From a bacterium (GTDB lineage: Bacteria > Verrucomicrobiota > Verrucomicrobiae > Opitutales > Opitutaceae), in contig JAJXYI010000019.1 in the NCBI GenBank assembly GCA_021780625.1, positions 1-5,550 of the forward strand: 5,550 bases of DNA, in the 5' to 3' direction. The notes under the pieces are model-generated. The model did no database searches and was not told the origin of the DNA. It saw nothing but the letters and a program-made list of their open reading frames with translations. Position 1 is the stretch's first letter, and every line of letters starts with the position of its first letter. The position numbers and the translations under genes are program-made. Shown one piece after another: positions 1 to 4,839 of this stretch.

Positions 1-47
1 TTTCGCTTCAGGATCTCGGCCACTTGGTTGATCTCGATTTTGGGCAT
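1..47 (-). CDS. Start of an unrecognised protein, truncated by the left edge
   Basis: On the minus strand an ATG at 47-45 opens a frame that runs to the window edge without a stop: MPKIEINQVAEILKR. Only 15 residues are visible. They look like genuine coding sequence, with an amphipathic, helix-like Ile/Val/Leu pattern and G/C-rich third positions, and they sit divergently to the Nudix gene with a 37-nt gap that would have to hold both start regions. There is no clear Shine-Dalgarno sequence before this ATG. I cannot assign a family from 15 residues. It could be a small helical regulatory or accessory protein, but that is only an impression. Confidence 0.45.
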   Translation of the reverse strand, partial: MPKIEINQVAEILKR

Positions 48-84
48 GACAATCGGGCGTGTTGTGGCACACGAGAGGACACGA

Positions 85-621
85 ATGGACGCCAATGTAA
101 AGGCCGGTCAGAACCCCGAGGAACTCTTCGACGTGGTGGACGAGCGCGATGCCGTCATCGGTCGCGCCACCCGCCGCGAAGTCCACGCCCGAAACCTGCT
201 CCACCGCGCCATCCACGTGCTGGTCTTCGACTCGCATGGGCGGATCTTCCTGCAGAAGCGGTCGATGTCCAAGGACTCTGCCCCGGGAGCCTGGTGTTCC
301 TCGTGCTCCGGCCACCTGGATGCGGGGGAGGATTACGACACTGCGACCGTGCGCGAGCTGCGCGAGGAGATCGGCATCGCCGTGTCCGAACCGCCGCAGC
401 GCTGGCTCCGGCTGCGCGCCTGCGCGGAGACCGGCTGGGAATTCGTGTGGATTTACCGCCTGGTCCACGAAGGCCCCTTCACCCTCGACCCCGCCGAGAT
501 CGACCGCGGCGAGTGGTTCTCCACCGCGGAGGTCAGCCGGGGCGTTCTCGACCGGCCCGACGATTACGCCGAGTCCTTCCGCTACCTCTGGCCGCGCGTC
601 GCCCTGGAGATCGGCGAGTGA
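85..621 (+). CDS. Nudix hydrolase, IPP-isomerase-like/YfcD type
   Basis: A cytosolic Nudix-fold enzyme of 178 residues. The Nudix box is complete and canonical at residues 76-98 (G76, E82, R90-E91-L92, E94-E95, G97), so the metal-binding catalytic helix is intact. The N-terminal part (ELFDVVDERDAVIGRATR) followed by LLHRAIHVLVFD and the QKRSMSKDSAPGAW stretch is typical of the subgroup that includes isopentenyl-diphosphate isomerase and E. coli YfcD. The box and general layout also fit uncharacterised pyrophosphatases, and the true substrate is unknown; a role as a real Idi is not supported. The ATG at 85 was chosen because GAGAGGA (73-79) lies 5 nt upstream and family similarity begins right after it. 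An in-frame upstream start at 28 would overlap the divergent gene and has no such site. The gene stands alone and converges on the next gene 21 nt away. Confidence 0.93.
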   Translation: MDANVKAGQNPEELFDVVDERDAVIGRATRREVHARNLLHRAIHVLVFDSHGRIFLQKRSMSKDSAPGAWCSSCSGHLDAGEDYDTATVRELREEIGIAVSEPPQRWLRLRACAETGWEFVWIYRLVHEGPFTLDPAEIDRGEWFSTAEVSRGVLDRPDDYAESFRYLWPRVALEIGE

Positions 622-625
622 TCCC

Positions 626-638
626 GCCTCCCGGAGGC
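626..638. terminator. Small hairpin between convergent genes
   Basis: GCCTC-CCG-GAGGC forms a 5-bp GC stem with a 3-nt loop in the 21-nt gap between the convergent Nudix and small-protein genes. The position suits a shared bidirectional terminator. There is no T-tract on either side and the stem is short, so the call is weak. Confidence 0.3.
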
Positions 639-642
639 CGGC

Positions 643-894
643 TCAGCTTTCACGGCGGTCGCAGAGGGCCTTGATCTCCGCAAACTGCTTTGGCGAAAGC
701 AGGCGTCGCGGAACCCGACGGGAAGCCTCCTCGAGCAGGCGGTCCCAATCCGCGTCGGAGGGAGTGTGGGTAAGCCAGGGATTGTGATGCCCTCCCTTGC
801 GGGTCCACGACACGTTGCCGCCGTGCACTTCCGCAACGACCTGATACTTGCCTTCCTCGGGGTCCTTGTTCCACCAGCCGAATTCCGTCGCCAT
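643..894 (-). CDS. Small conserved tryptophan-rich protein of unknown function
   Basis: An 83-residue soluble protein without signal peptide, membrane segment or cysteine pair. The N-terminal half is rich in aromatic residues and Gly (EFGWWNKD, HGGNVSWTRKGGHHNPW), reading like a small beta-sheet domain. The C-terminal half is helical and charged (DADWDRLLEEASRRVPRRLLSPKQFAEIKAL). The pattern of W7, W8, W30, W40 and W50 with an adjacent HH suggests real conservation, and I associate very similar short hypothetical proteins with Verrucomicrobiota, but I know no function. The ATG at 894-892 is the only sensible start, and an AGG lies about 9 nt upstream on the minus strand. The reading frame is clearly better than the overlapping shadows: it has sensible composition and ends just before the Nudix stop. 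It is divergent from the secreted protein at 982, with 87 nt between them that could hold both promoters. Confidence 0.8.
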   Translation of the reverse strand: MATEFGWWNKDPEEGKYQVVAEVHGGNVSWTRKGGHHNPWLTHTPSDADWDRLLEEASRRVPRRLLSPKQFAEIKALCDRRES

Positions 895-981
895 GCCCGG
901 ACCTAATGGCGAACAAGACCCCCGATTGGCCAGCGCAAACTCTCGCTTGGCTTTTCGCCCCCGCCGCCTTCCTTGTGGGGC

Positions 982-1746
982 ATGTCCTTCCGCTGGCTCC
1001 TCCTGGGGTTGTTGCTCGTCTCACACGGTTTCGCCGACCAACAGGCCGACCGCATCGCCGCGATCCACGTGGCGGCGATCGGCGGCGACGAGGCCCTGAA
1101 GGCCCTCACCTCGCTTCGCGCCACCGGCGACATCCAGATCGCCGGCCAAACCATCGCGATGACCATGGTCGCACAGGCCCCCAACCACGTTTGGGTCGAA
1201 ACCCGCACCCCCGGACTCATCAGCACCCAGGGCTACAACGGAAAGGACGCTCCCTGGCAGTGCGTCGACCACGCGCAGACCAAGACGGTTTCGACGATGG
1301 ACTCGCTGGCCGCCAACGAATTCATCGCCGACGCCGACTTCTACGATCCGTTGTACGAGGCAGCCCAGCGCGGCTACACGCTCAAGGCCATGGAATCGCT
1401 GACGGTCGGCGGCAAGACCTACCTGCGTATCCATGTCTCGAATGCCAATTCGACGCCCTTCGAGCTCTGGCTCGACCCCGACACCTACCTGATCGTCCGT
1501 CAGGTCCGGATGCGTCTCCTGCCCGACGGCCGGGAGGTGCCTATCGAAACCCGCTTCTCCGATTTCCGGCCGGTCGGCGGGGTCCTCATGGCCTTCACGA
1601 TCTCCACGTACGCCGACCACCGGAAGCTCCACGAGACCGACCTTGCGAGCATCGCGCCCAATCCGCCAATCGAGCCCGGTCTCTTCGACATCCCGAGCCA
1701 GCCCGCGAATCAGGACAAGAACTCCAACCCCTTCGCCCTGCACTGA
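982..1746 (+). CDS. Secreted LolA-like (outer-membrane lipoprotein-sorting fold) protein
   Basis: A 254-residue exported protein. Residues 1-18 (SFRWLLLGLLLVSHGFA) are a signal peptide with likely cleavage after Ala18, so it acts in the periplasm or outside. The mature part follows the layout of many LolA/LolB-fold proteins: an N-terminal helix with AAIGGDEALKALTSLRATGDI (about 29-51), beta strands with APNHVWVETRTPG and GYNGKDAPWQ (66-92), a central helical segment, then GGKTYLRIHV, ELWLDPDTYLIVRQV and RFSDFRPVGGVLMAF (143-205), ending in GLFDIPSQP. There is no lipobox cysteine after the signal, so it is not itself a lipoprotein. Such proteins are thought to bind lipids or lipidated partners in a half-barrel; the ligand here is unknown. 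The ATG at 982 was chosen over a TTG at 973 because the signal peptide begins cleanly there. It could share a transcript with the YhcH-type gene 66 nt downstream. Confidence 0.82.
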   Translation: MSFRWLLLGLLLVSHGFADQQADRIAAIHVAAIGGDEALKALTSLRATGDIQIAGQTIAMTMVAQAPNHVWVETRTPGLISTQGYNGKDAPWQCVDHAQTKTVSTMDSLAANEFIADADFYDPLYEAAQRGYTLKAMESLTVGGKTYLRIHVSNANSTPFELWLDPDTYLIVRQVRMRLLPDGREVPIETRFSDFRPVGGVLMAFTISTYADHRKLHETDLASIAPNPPIEPGLFDIPSQPANQDKNSNPFALH

Positions 1747-1812
1747 ACGCGCCGCACGCCCGACATGGAATTCGTTTGCCGGGGCCTTGCCGCCTAGTCG
1801 TGATGGATCGCC

Positions 1813-2310
1813 ATGGCCCTCTTCGGCACCCTTTCCACGCTCCTCGCCCAGGCTCCCCGCAACGACTCGCTCCGGATCGGCCTCGACTACCTGCAGGATC
1901 TCCTGAAACCCGGTTCCGAAGCCCGGCAGCGGCTGGGACGAATCGCCGCCGGCGACACCCAGCGCGTCGAGCTCGGCGGAGGCGTTTTCGCCCTCGAGCA
2001 GGTTTACCTCACCAAACCCGCCAGCGAGGGCCGCTGGGAATCGCACCGCGCCTACATCGACATCCAGGCCGTGGCGGAGGGCTCCGAAATCATGGGCGTC
2101 TGCGATGTCGGCAGTCTCGTCGTCGACGAGGATCTCACGCCCGCAAAGGACCTCCTGTTCTACAAAACCTCCGATGCGGGAAGCCGCCTGCTCGTCGGCC
2201 CCGGCGAGGCCGCCATCTTCTTCCCGGCCGACGCTCACATGCCCTGCCTCCGCACCGCGTCCAGCCCTGCCCTCGTGCGCAAGAGCGTGGTCAAGGTGCC
2301 CGTGTTCTGA
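1813..2310 (+). CDS. YhcH/YjgK/YiaL family cupin (sugar anomerase family)
   Basis: A cytosolic single-domain beta-sandwich (cupin-like) protein of 165 residues, the usual length for the family (about 150-160). Family hallmarks are all present: E62 in ALEQVYLTK, the block GRWESHRAYIDIQ (73-85) with E76 and H78, the strand around GSEIMGV, FYKTS, then GPGEAAIFFPADAHMP (129-144) with H142, and the end VRKSVVKV. In the family, conserved His and Glu residues of these blocks bind a metal ion. Characterised members act on sugars: E. coli NanQ (YhcH) speeds anomerisation of N-acetylneuraminate, and EbgC/YiaL belong to other sugar operons. No sialic acid or beta-galactoside genes lie nearby, so the substrate cannot be inferred. 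The ATG at 1813 has a weak GGA-type site upstream. The stop at 2310 is followed after only 16 nt by repeat element 1. Confidence 0.92.
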   Translation: MALFGTLSTLLAQAPRNDSLRIGLDYLQDLLKPGSEARQRLGRIAAGDTQRVELGGGVFALEQVYLTKPASEGRWESHRAYIDIQAVAEGSEIMGVCDVGSLVVDEDLTPAKDLLFYKTSDAGSRLLVGPGEAAIFFPADAHMPCLRTASSPALVRKSVVKVPVF

Positions 2311-2326
2311 GCGACCGCGCCATGAA

Positions 2327-2516
2327 CCTGGAAAACGCAGTTAACAGAAGGAAACGAAGATAACATAGACGGCCGAACCAAGTGATTATACGAAATCACC
2401 GGGCAAAAATCGACTCACCCAAACGGTGAATAACCCACCGCTCTCAATTCTGTGGTGAACTGTTTGTTCTTCGTTCCCTTCGTTGTCTTCTGTTCCATTC
2501 AATCGCCGTATCCAGG
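2327..2516 (+). repeat. Intergenic element copy 1 (complete, MITE-like)
   Basis: A non-coding 190-nt segment filling the gap between the YhcH-type gene and rlmJ. The ends are inverted (CCTGGA at 2327-2332, TCCAGG at 2511-2516). Inside them, AACAGAAG-GA-AACGAAG (2343-2359) pairs with CTTCGTT-GT-CTTCTGTT (2478-2494), 15 of 17 positions. The interior holds a hairpin GTGATT/AATCAC (2382-2387, 2394-2399) and the family hairpin TCACC-CAAAC-GGTGA (2415-2429). The right end TTCAATCGCCGT…AGG matches copies 2 and 3. CAATTCTGTG (2445-2454) lies exactly 71 nt before the right end, as CAATTCTATG does in copy 2. ATGAA directly flanks both ends (2322-2326 and 2517-2521), as a target-site duplication would. 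No ORF is contained. A mobile origin is inferred. Confidence 0.7.
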
Positions 2517-3389
2517 ATGAATTACCGACATCAGTATCACGCGGGCAACTTCGCCGACGTGGCCAAGCACGTCCTGCTGATCCAGTTGATCCGCGGCATG
2601 CAGCGAAAGGAAAAGGGATTCCTCTACCTCGACACCCATGCGGGGCGCGGGCTCTACGACCTGTCTGCGGCGTCGCGCGGCGAGAGCCTCGACCGAAAGC
2701 CGGAGTGGCCGGAGGGGATTGGACGCTTGTGGGGGGCGACGGACCTTCCTGCGGCAGTGACCGACTATGTAGCGCTCGTCCGCACTTTCGACCGTGGCCG
2801 TGGAGCGGCCGCCGAGGCCGACGCTCCTGCGCACTATCCCGGCTCGCCGCTGATCGCCCTGGCCCTCGCCCGCCCGCAGGACCGGCTCGGCCTCTGCGAA
2901 TTGCACCCGGACGAACTCGCGGGGCTCCGACGGGCCCTTCCACGAGCCCTGCGTTCCTCGGTCCAGGAACTCGATGGATACAAGAGCATCCGCGCCTTCC
3001 TGCCTCCGCCCGAGCGACGTGCCCTGGTTCTCATCGACCCGCCCTTTGAGGCCCAGGATGAATACGAGCGCATCCTCGACGCCCTCGCCGAAGGACTACG
3101 CCGCGCGCCCGGGGCGACCTTCGCCGTCTGGCATCCATTGACCGAGCGCGCCCGCAACGACGCCTTTCTCGACGGCCTCCGGGCCCTCCCGCTCCCCGCC
3201 ACCTGGACCGTCGAATTTTCAGTCGCCGGCGACGACTCGCCCCTCCGCATGCGTGGGTGCGGGCTCCTGGTCGTGAATCCGCCCTGGCAATTGGACCGCG
3301 AGGTCGAACCCTGGCTACACCCTCTGGCACGGCGGCTCGCCCAACACCCCGGCGCCGAAGCATGCCTCCACTGGCTTGTGCACGAGTAG
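2517..3389 (+). CDS. rlmJ: 23S rRNA (adenine(2030)-N(6))-methyltransferase RlmJ
   Basis: The enzyme transfers a methyl group from S-adenosylmethionine to N6 of A2030 (E. coli numbering) in 23S rRNA, acting on unassembled rRNA in the cytosol. At 290 residues it is close to E. coli RlmJ (280) and collinear with it. The N-terminal MNYRHQYHAGNFADVAKH contains Y3, H5 and K17, matching E. coli Y4, H6 and K18. Then come FLYLDTHAGRG (35-45, SAM-binding loop), the YPGSPLIA block (107-114), LCELHPDE (126-133), the catalytic motif IV DPPF (174-177; DPPY in E. coli) and NPPW (254-257), ending in LHWLVHE. The DPPF variant is a conservative change seen in N6-adenine methyltransferases. The start at 2517 is fixed by the conserved N-terminus. 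It lies immediately after element 1, whose final AGG touches the ATG and is too close to act as a normal Shine-Dalgarno sequence, so initiation signals are weak. Confidence 0.97.
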   Translation: MNYRHQYHAGNFADVAKHVLLIQLIRGMQRKEKGFLYLDTHAGRGLYDLSAASRGESLDRKPEWPEGIGRLWGATDLPAAVTDYVALVRTFDRGRGAAAEADAPAHYPGSPLIALALARPQDRLGLCELHPDELAGLRRALPRALRSSVQELDGYKSIRAFLPPPERRALVLIDPPFEAQDEYERILDALAEGLRRAPGATFAVWHPLTERARNDAFLDGLRALPLPATWTVEFSVAGDDSPLRMRGCGLLVVNPPWQLDREVEPWLHPLARRLAQHPGAEACLHWLVHE

Positions 3390-3443
3390 GCCCCCATTGA
3401 CCTTTCCGGCGTTCAGCATAGCCTGACGTCATCGATCCCCCGC

Positions 3444-3467
3444 CTTCCGCGCTGCGCACGACGGAAG
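3444..3467 (+). terminator. Possible rlmJ transcript-end hairpin
   Basis: CTTCCG (3444-3449) and CGGAAG (3462-3467) form a 6-bp stem around a 12-nt GC-rich loop, 55 nt after the rlmJ stop. There is no T-run behind it, so intrinsic termination would be inefficient. The rest of 3390-3518 shows no ORF, RNA or other clear signal. A TGACGTCA palindrome at 3424-3431 may be chance. Confidence 0.25.
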
Positions 3468-3518
3468 TCCCGCCCTCGATGGCCGGCGCGTCGGCGCGTG
3501 CCGTGTTTGTGCGTGAAT

Positions 3519-3692
3519 CCCAAAACCGAAATTCAACCCCGGAGACCGAACAGAGAACACGGAGAAAGGCATTTACGTGAAAATCTTATATCCGAACCTT
3601 TTCACCTTCGAGGTGAGCGCCAATTCTATGCCTAGCCTCAACTTCAGGCTCTGTGACCTCTGTGTCTCCGTGGTTCAATTGCGGTTTTTAGG
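3519..3692 (+). repeat. Intergenic element copy 2 (complete, MITE-like)
   Basis: A 174-nt non-coding element before the PAS-like gene. The left arm 3522-3546 and right arm 3664-3688 are inverted repeats matching at 22 of 25 positions. The complementarity continues inward as ACAGAG-N2-CAC-N-GAG on the left, opposite CTCTGTG…CTCTGT on the right. Two hairpins share bases: GTGAAAA/TTTTCAC (3577-3583, 3599-3605) and the family hairpin TCACC-TTCGA-GGTGA (3602-3616); only one can form at a time. The last 30 nt (3663-3692) match copy 3 (4931-4960) at 29 positions. The flanks are GTGAAT on the left and ATGAAT on the right, so a direct repeat of about 5 nt is present. The right end AGG, plus the next A, serves as a likely ribosome binding site for the gene at 3703. 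Confidence 0.72.
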
Positions 3693-3693
3693 A
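3690..3693 (+). promoter_or_regulatory. Ribosome binding site formed at the end of element 2
   Basis: AGGA at 3690-3693 lies 9 nt before the ATG at 3703. Its AGG is the last three bases of repeat element 2. An ATG at 3693 overlaps it in another frame and does not give the conserved N-terminus, so 3703 is preferred. Confidence 0.5.
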
Positions 3694-3702
3694 TGAATTG
3701 CG

Positions 3703-4329
3703 ATGAGTCGCATCGATCTCCGCTACCTTATCGACGCCAAGTCGAAGATCATCAGCTTCGACTCGCAATGCGATGTCGCCTGCGAACGCGGCAAGCTCGG
3801 AGGTGACTTCTTCGACACCATTTCAGACGCCAACCTGCGCCACGTCTTCCGGCTCATTTTCGACCGAGTCCGAACGGATCGACGTGAAATCTGCCTCACG
3901 CTCCGCTGCGACACCCCGGCACTACGACGCGACGCCTACGTCCGGATTCGCCCCTTCGACGGAGATCAGGAGGGCATGCTCGAGATCGAAAACGGAACGC
4001 TCGCCGAAACGCCCCGACCGCCCGTCGCGCTCCTTGAGGCCGACACCCGGCGCGGCGAGTCGTTCGTCACCATTTGCAGCTGGTGCAAACAGGTCAAAGT
4101 GGGTGACGACGAGTGGGTCGAAATCGAGGAGGCCGTCCAGCGCCTGCATCTCTTCGGTCAACCCGTCCTCCCCAGGTTGACGCACGGCATGTGTCCGACC
4201 TGCTACCAACGTTTGACTGCGATGGCGGCCGGTCCGTCGGTGCAACGGCAGCCGCCGTCAATGGATGCGAGTCGCGCCCCGAAAAACGCGCAGGGACGCT
4301 CGACCACGCCACCGGGGAGTGACGCATAA
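3703..4329 (+). CDS. PAS-like protein with C-terminal Cys/His cluster
   Basis: A soluble 208-residue protein in two parts. Residues 1-100 (SRIDLRYLIDAKSKIISFD … GKLGGDFFDTI … LIFDRVRTDRREICLTLRCDTPALRRDAYVRIRPF) have the strand-helix pattern of a PAS-like sensor domain and match a family of uncharacterised proteins starting (M)S.iDLRY.IDA. Residues 121-170 hold CSWCKQVKVGDDEWVEIEEAV followed by LPRLTHGMCPTCY; C125, C128, H161, C164 and C167 are well placed to bind a metal, probably zinc. No histidine-kinase, GGDEF or HTH domain is present, so it may be a stand-alone sensor or adaptor. This is inference. The tail 176-208 is Pro/Ser/Arg-rich and looks disordered. The start at 3703 matches the family N-terminus and has AGGA 9 nt upstream. 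The nearest partner genes give no functional clue. Confidence 0.85.
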   Translation: MSRIDLRYLIDAKSKIISFDSQCDVACERGKLGGDFFDTISDANLRHVFRLIFDRVRTDRREICLTLRCDTPALRRDAYVRIRPFDGDQEGMLEIENGTLAETPRPPVALLEADTRRGESFVTICSWCKQVKVGDDEWVEIEEAVQRLHLFGQPVLPRLTHGMCPTCYQRLTAMAAGPSVQRQPPSMDASRAPKNAQGRSTTPPGSDA

Positions 4330-4460
4330 CCTCCCGCCCAAGAGGGGCATTGCGTGCAGCGACGGCGGGCGTGTAAGCGACTCGTCGAGAGAAACCCGCA
4401 CTGATGGAAATCATCCTTGCGCGGCGCAAAAAATTTCAGCAAGGTGCGCGGCTCTTTCAG

Positions 4461-4535
4461 GGCGCGGTAGCCAAGTGGTAAGGCCGAGGTCTGCAAAACC
4501 TCTATGCGCCGGTTCAATTCCGGCCCGCGCCTCCA
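4461..4535 (+). tRNA. tRNA-Cys (anticodon GCA)
   Basis: A complete cloverleaf can be folded by eye. The acceptor is GGCGCGG (4461-4467) with CCGCGCC (4525-4531). The D stem is GCC/GGC around AAGTGGTA-type loop bases. The anticodon stem is GAGGT/ACCTC (4486-4490, 4498-4502) with loop CTGCAAA, giving anticodon GCA at 4493-4495. The T stem is GCCGG/CCGGC with loop TTCAATT. The discriminator is U at 4532, as expected for tRNA-Cys, and CCA is encoded at 4533-4535. It reads UGC/UGU codons. No second tRNA follows. No convincing -10/-35 pair was found in the 131 nt after the PAS-like gene, so the promoter is unassigned. Confidence 0.98.
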
Positions 4536-4591
4536 CCTTTTCGAATCGAAAAGGTGCCCGCCGTAGCCTGCAAGGCGTAGGCGGGCGTTTT
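4534..4591 (+). terminator. Two-hairpin terminator of tRNA-Cys
   Basis: Directly behind the tRNA are two stems. The first has a 10-bp stem 4534-4543/4547-4556 with loop AAT (CACCTTTTCG/CGAAAAGGTG) and uses the last two bases of the encoded CCA. The second pairs GCCCGCC (4556-4562) with GGCGGGC (4580-4586), with an inner GCCT/AGGC, and is followed by GTTTT (4587-4591). The second stem plus T-run fits an intrinsic terminator. The two stems share one base pair position at 4556. The GC hairpin is also a member of the small repeat family seen at 4681 and 4905. Confidence 0.7.
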
Positions 4592-4638
4592 ACCTCAAGC
4601 TCGCCCTCCCACCATCGTCGAGCCCTCTCCTCCGGCAT
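4538..4638 (+). repeat. Duplicated post-tRNA block, copy 1
   Basis: The block has two parts. Part a (4538-4587) is the TTTTCGAATCGAAAA hairpin plus the GC hairpin, repeated at 4663-4712 with only two substitutions (at the inner GCCT/GTCC of the GC stem). Part b (4596-4638) starts CAAGCTCGCC and ends CGAGCCCTCTCCTCCGGCAT, repeated at 4776-4817 with a few differences. Here a and b are separated by 8 nt. The block starts immediately after the tRNA 3' end. Confidence 0.8.
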
Positions 4639-4662
4639 ACGCCACCAGCACAGCATACATCT

Positions 4663-4817
4663 TTTTCGAATCGAAAAGGTGCCCGCCGTAGTCCGCAAGG
4701 CGTAGGCGGGCGATACCCCAGTCAAGGGGTCTACACCAAAGATTGGGGACTGCCTGTGTTTTGGGTTTAGCCCCCCAAGCTCGCCATCACCCACCGCCGA
4801 GCCCTCTCCTCCGGCAT
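4663..4817 (+). repeat. Duplicated post-tRNA block, copy 2
   Basis: The second copy of the block lies 125 nt after the first and has no tRNA before it. Part a is 4663-4712, part b is 4776-4817, and 63 nt separate them instead of 8. The extra segment holds a hairpin ACCCC-AGTCAA-GGGGT (4715-4730) and a smaller CCAA/TTGG pair. The GC hairpin here is GCCCGCC/GGCGGGC (4681-4687, 4705-4711) but lacks the following T-run, so it should terminate poorly. The stretch 4536-4961 between the tRNA and the right-hand gene holds only these repeats, element 3 and hairpins; I see no gene in it. Confidence 0.78.
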
Positions 4818-4839
4818 GTGCTTCCACCTCCAATCCCAG

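Noticed and set aside
1021..2238. Long minus-strand open frame (405 codons)
   Set aside because: It is antisense to the same two genes, has a Gly/Val/Asp-rich composition and no domain. The plus-strand genes have clear family motifs.
906..2363. Long plus-strand open frame (485 codons)
   Set aside because: It overlaps two well-supported genes (LolA-like and YhcH family) in another frame. Its translation is Arg/Pro/His-rich with no recognisable domain, which is typical of shadow frames in GC-rich DNA, and it ends inside repeat element 1.
3397..3424. TTGACC followed by TAGCCT as a promoter after rlmJ
   Set aside because: The -10 match is poor, and such hexamers arise often by chance. No gene starts within 250 nt downstream except across element 2.
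4417..4429. Hairpin TTGCGC-G-GCGCAA upstream of the tRNA as terminator of the PAS-like gene
   Set aside because: Only five base pairs are sterically possible with a usable loop, and it is followed by A residues rather than a T-run on the plus strand.
4265..4705. Plus-strand open frame through the tRNA and repeats
   Set aside because: It reads through tRNA-Cys and the duplicated hairpins, starts inside the PAS-like gene in another frame, and shows no protein-like pattern.
4411..4833. Minus-strand open frame over the tRNA (140 codons)
   Set aside because: It contains the string AGIEPAHRGFADLGLTTWLP, which is the antisense translation of tRNA-Cys and a familiar database artefact. The rest translates the hairpin repeats.
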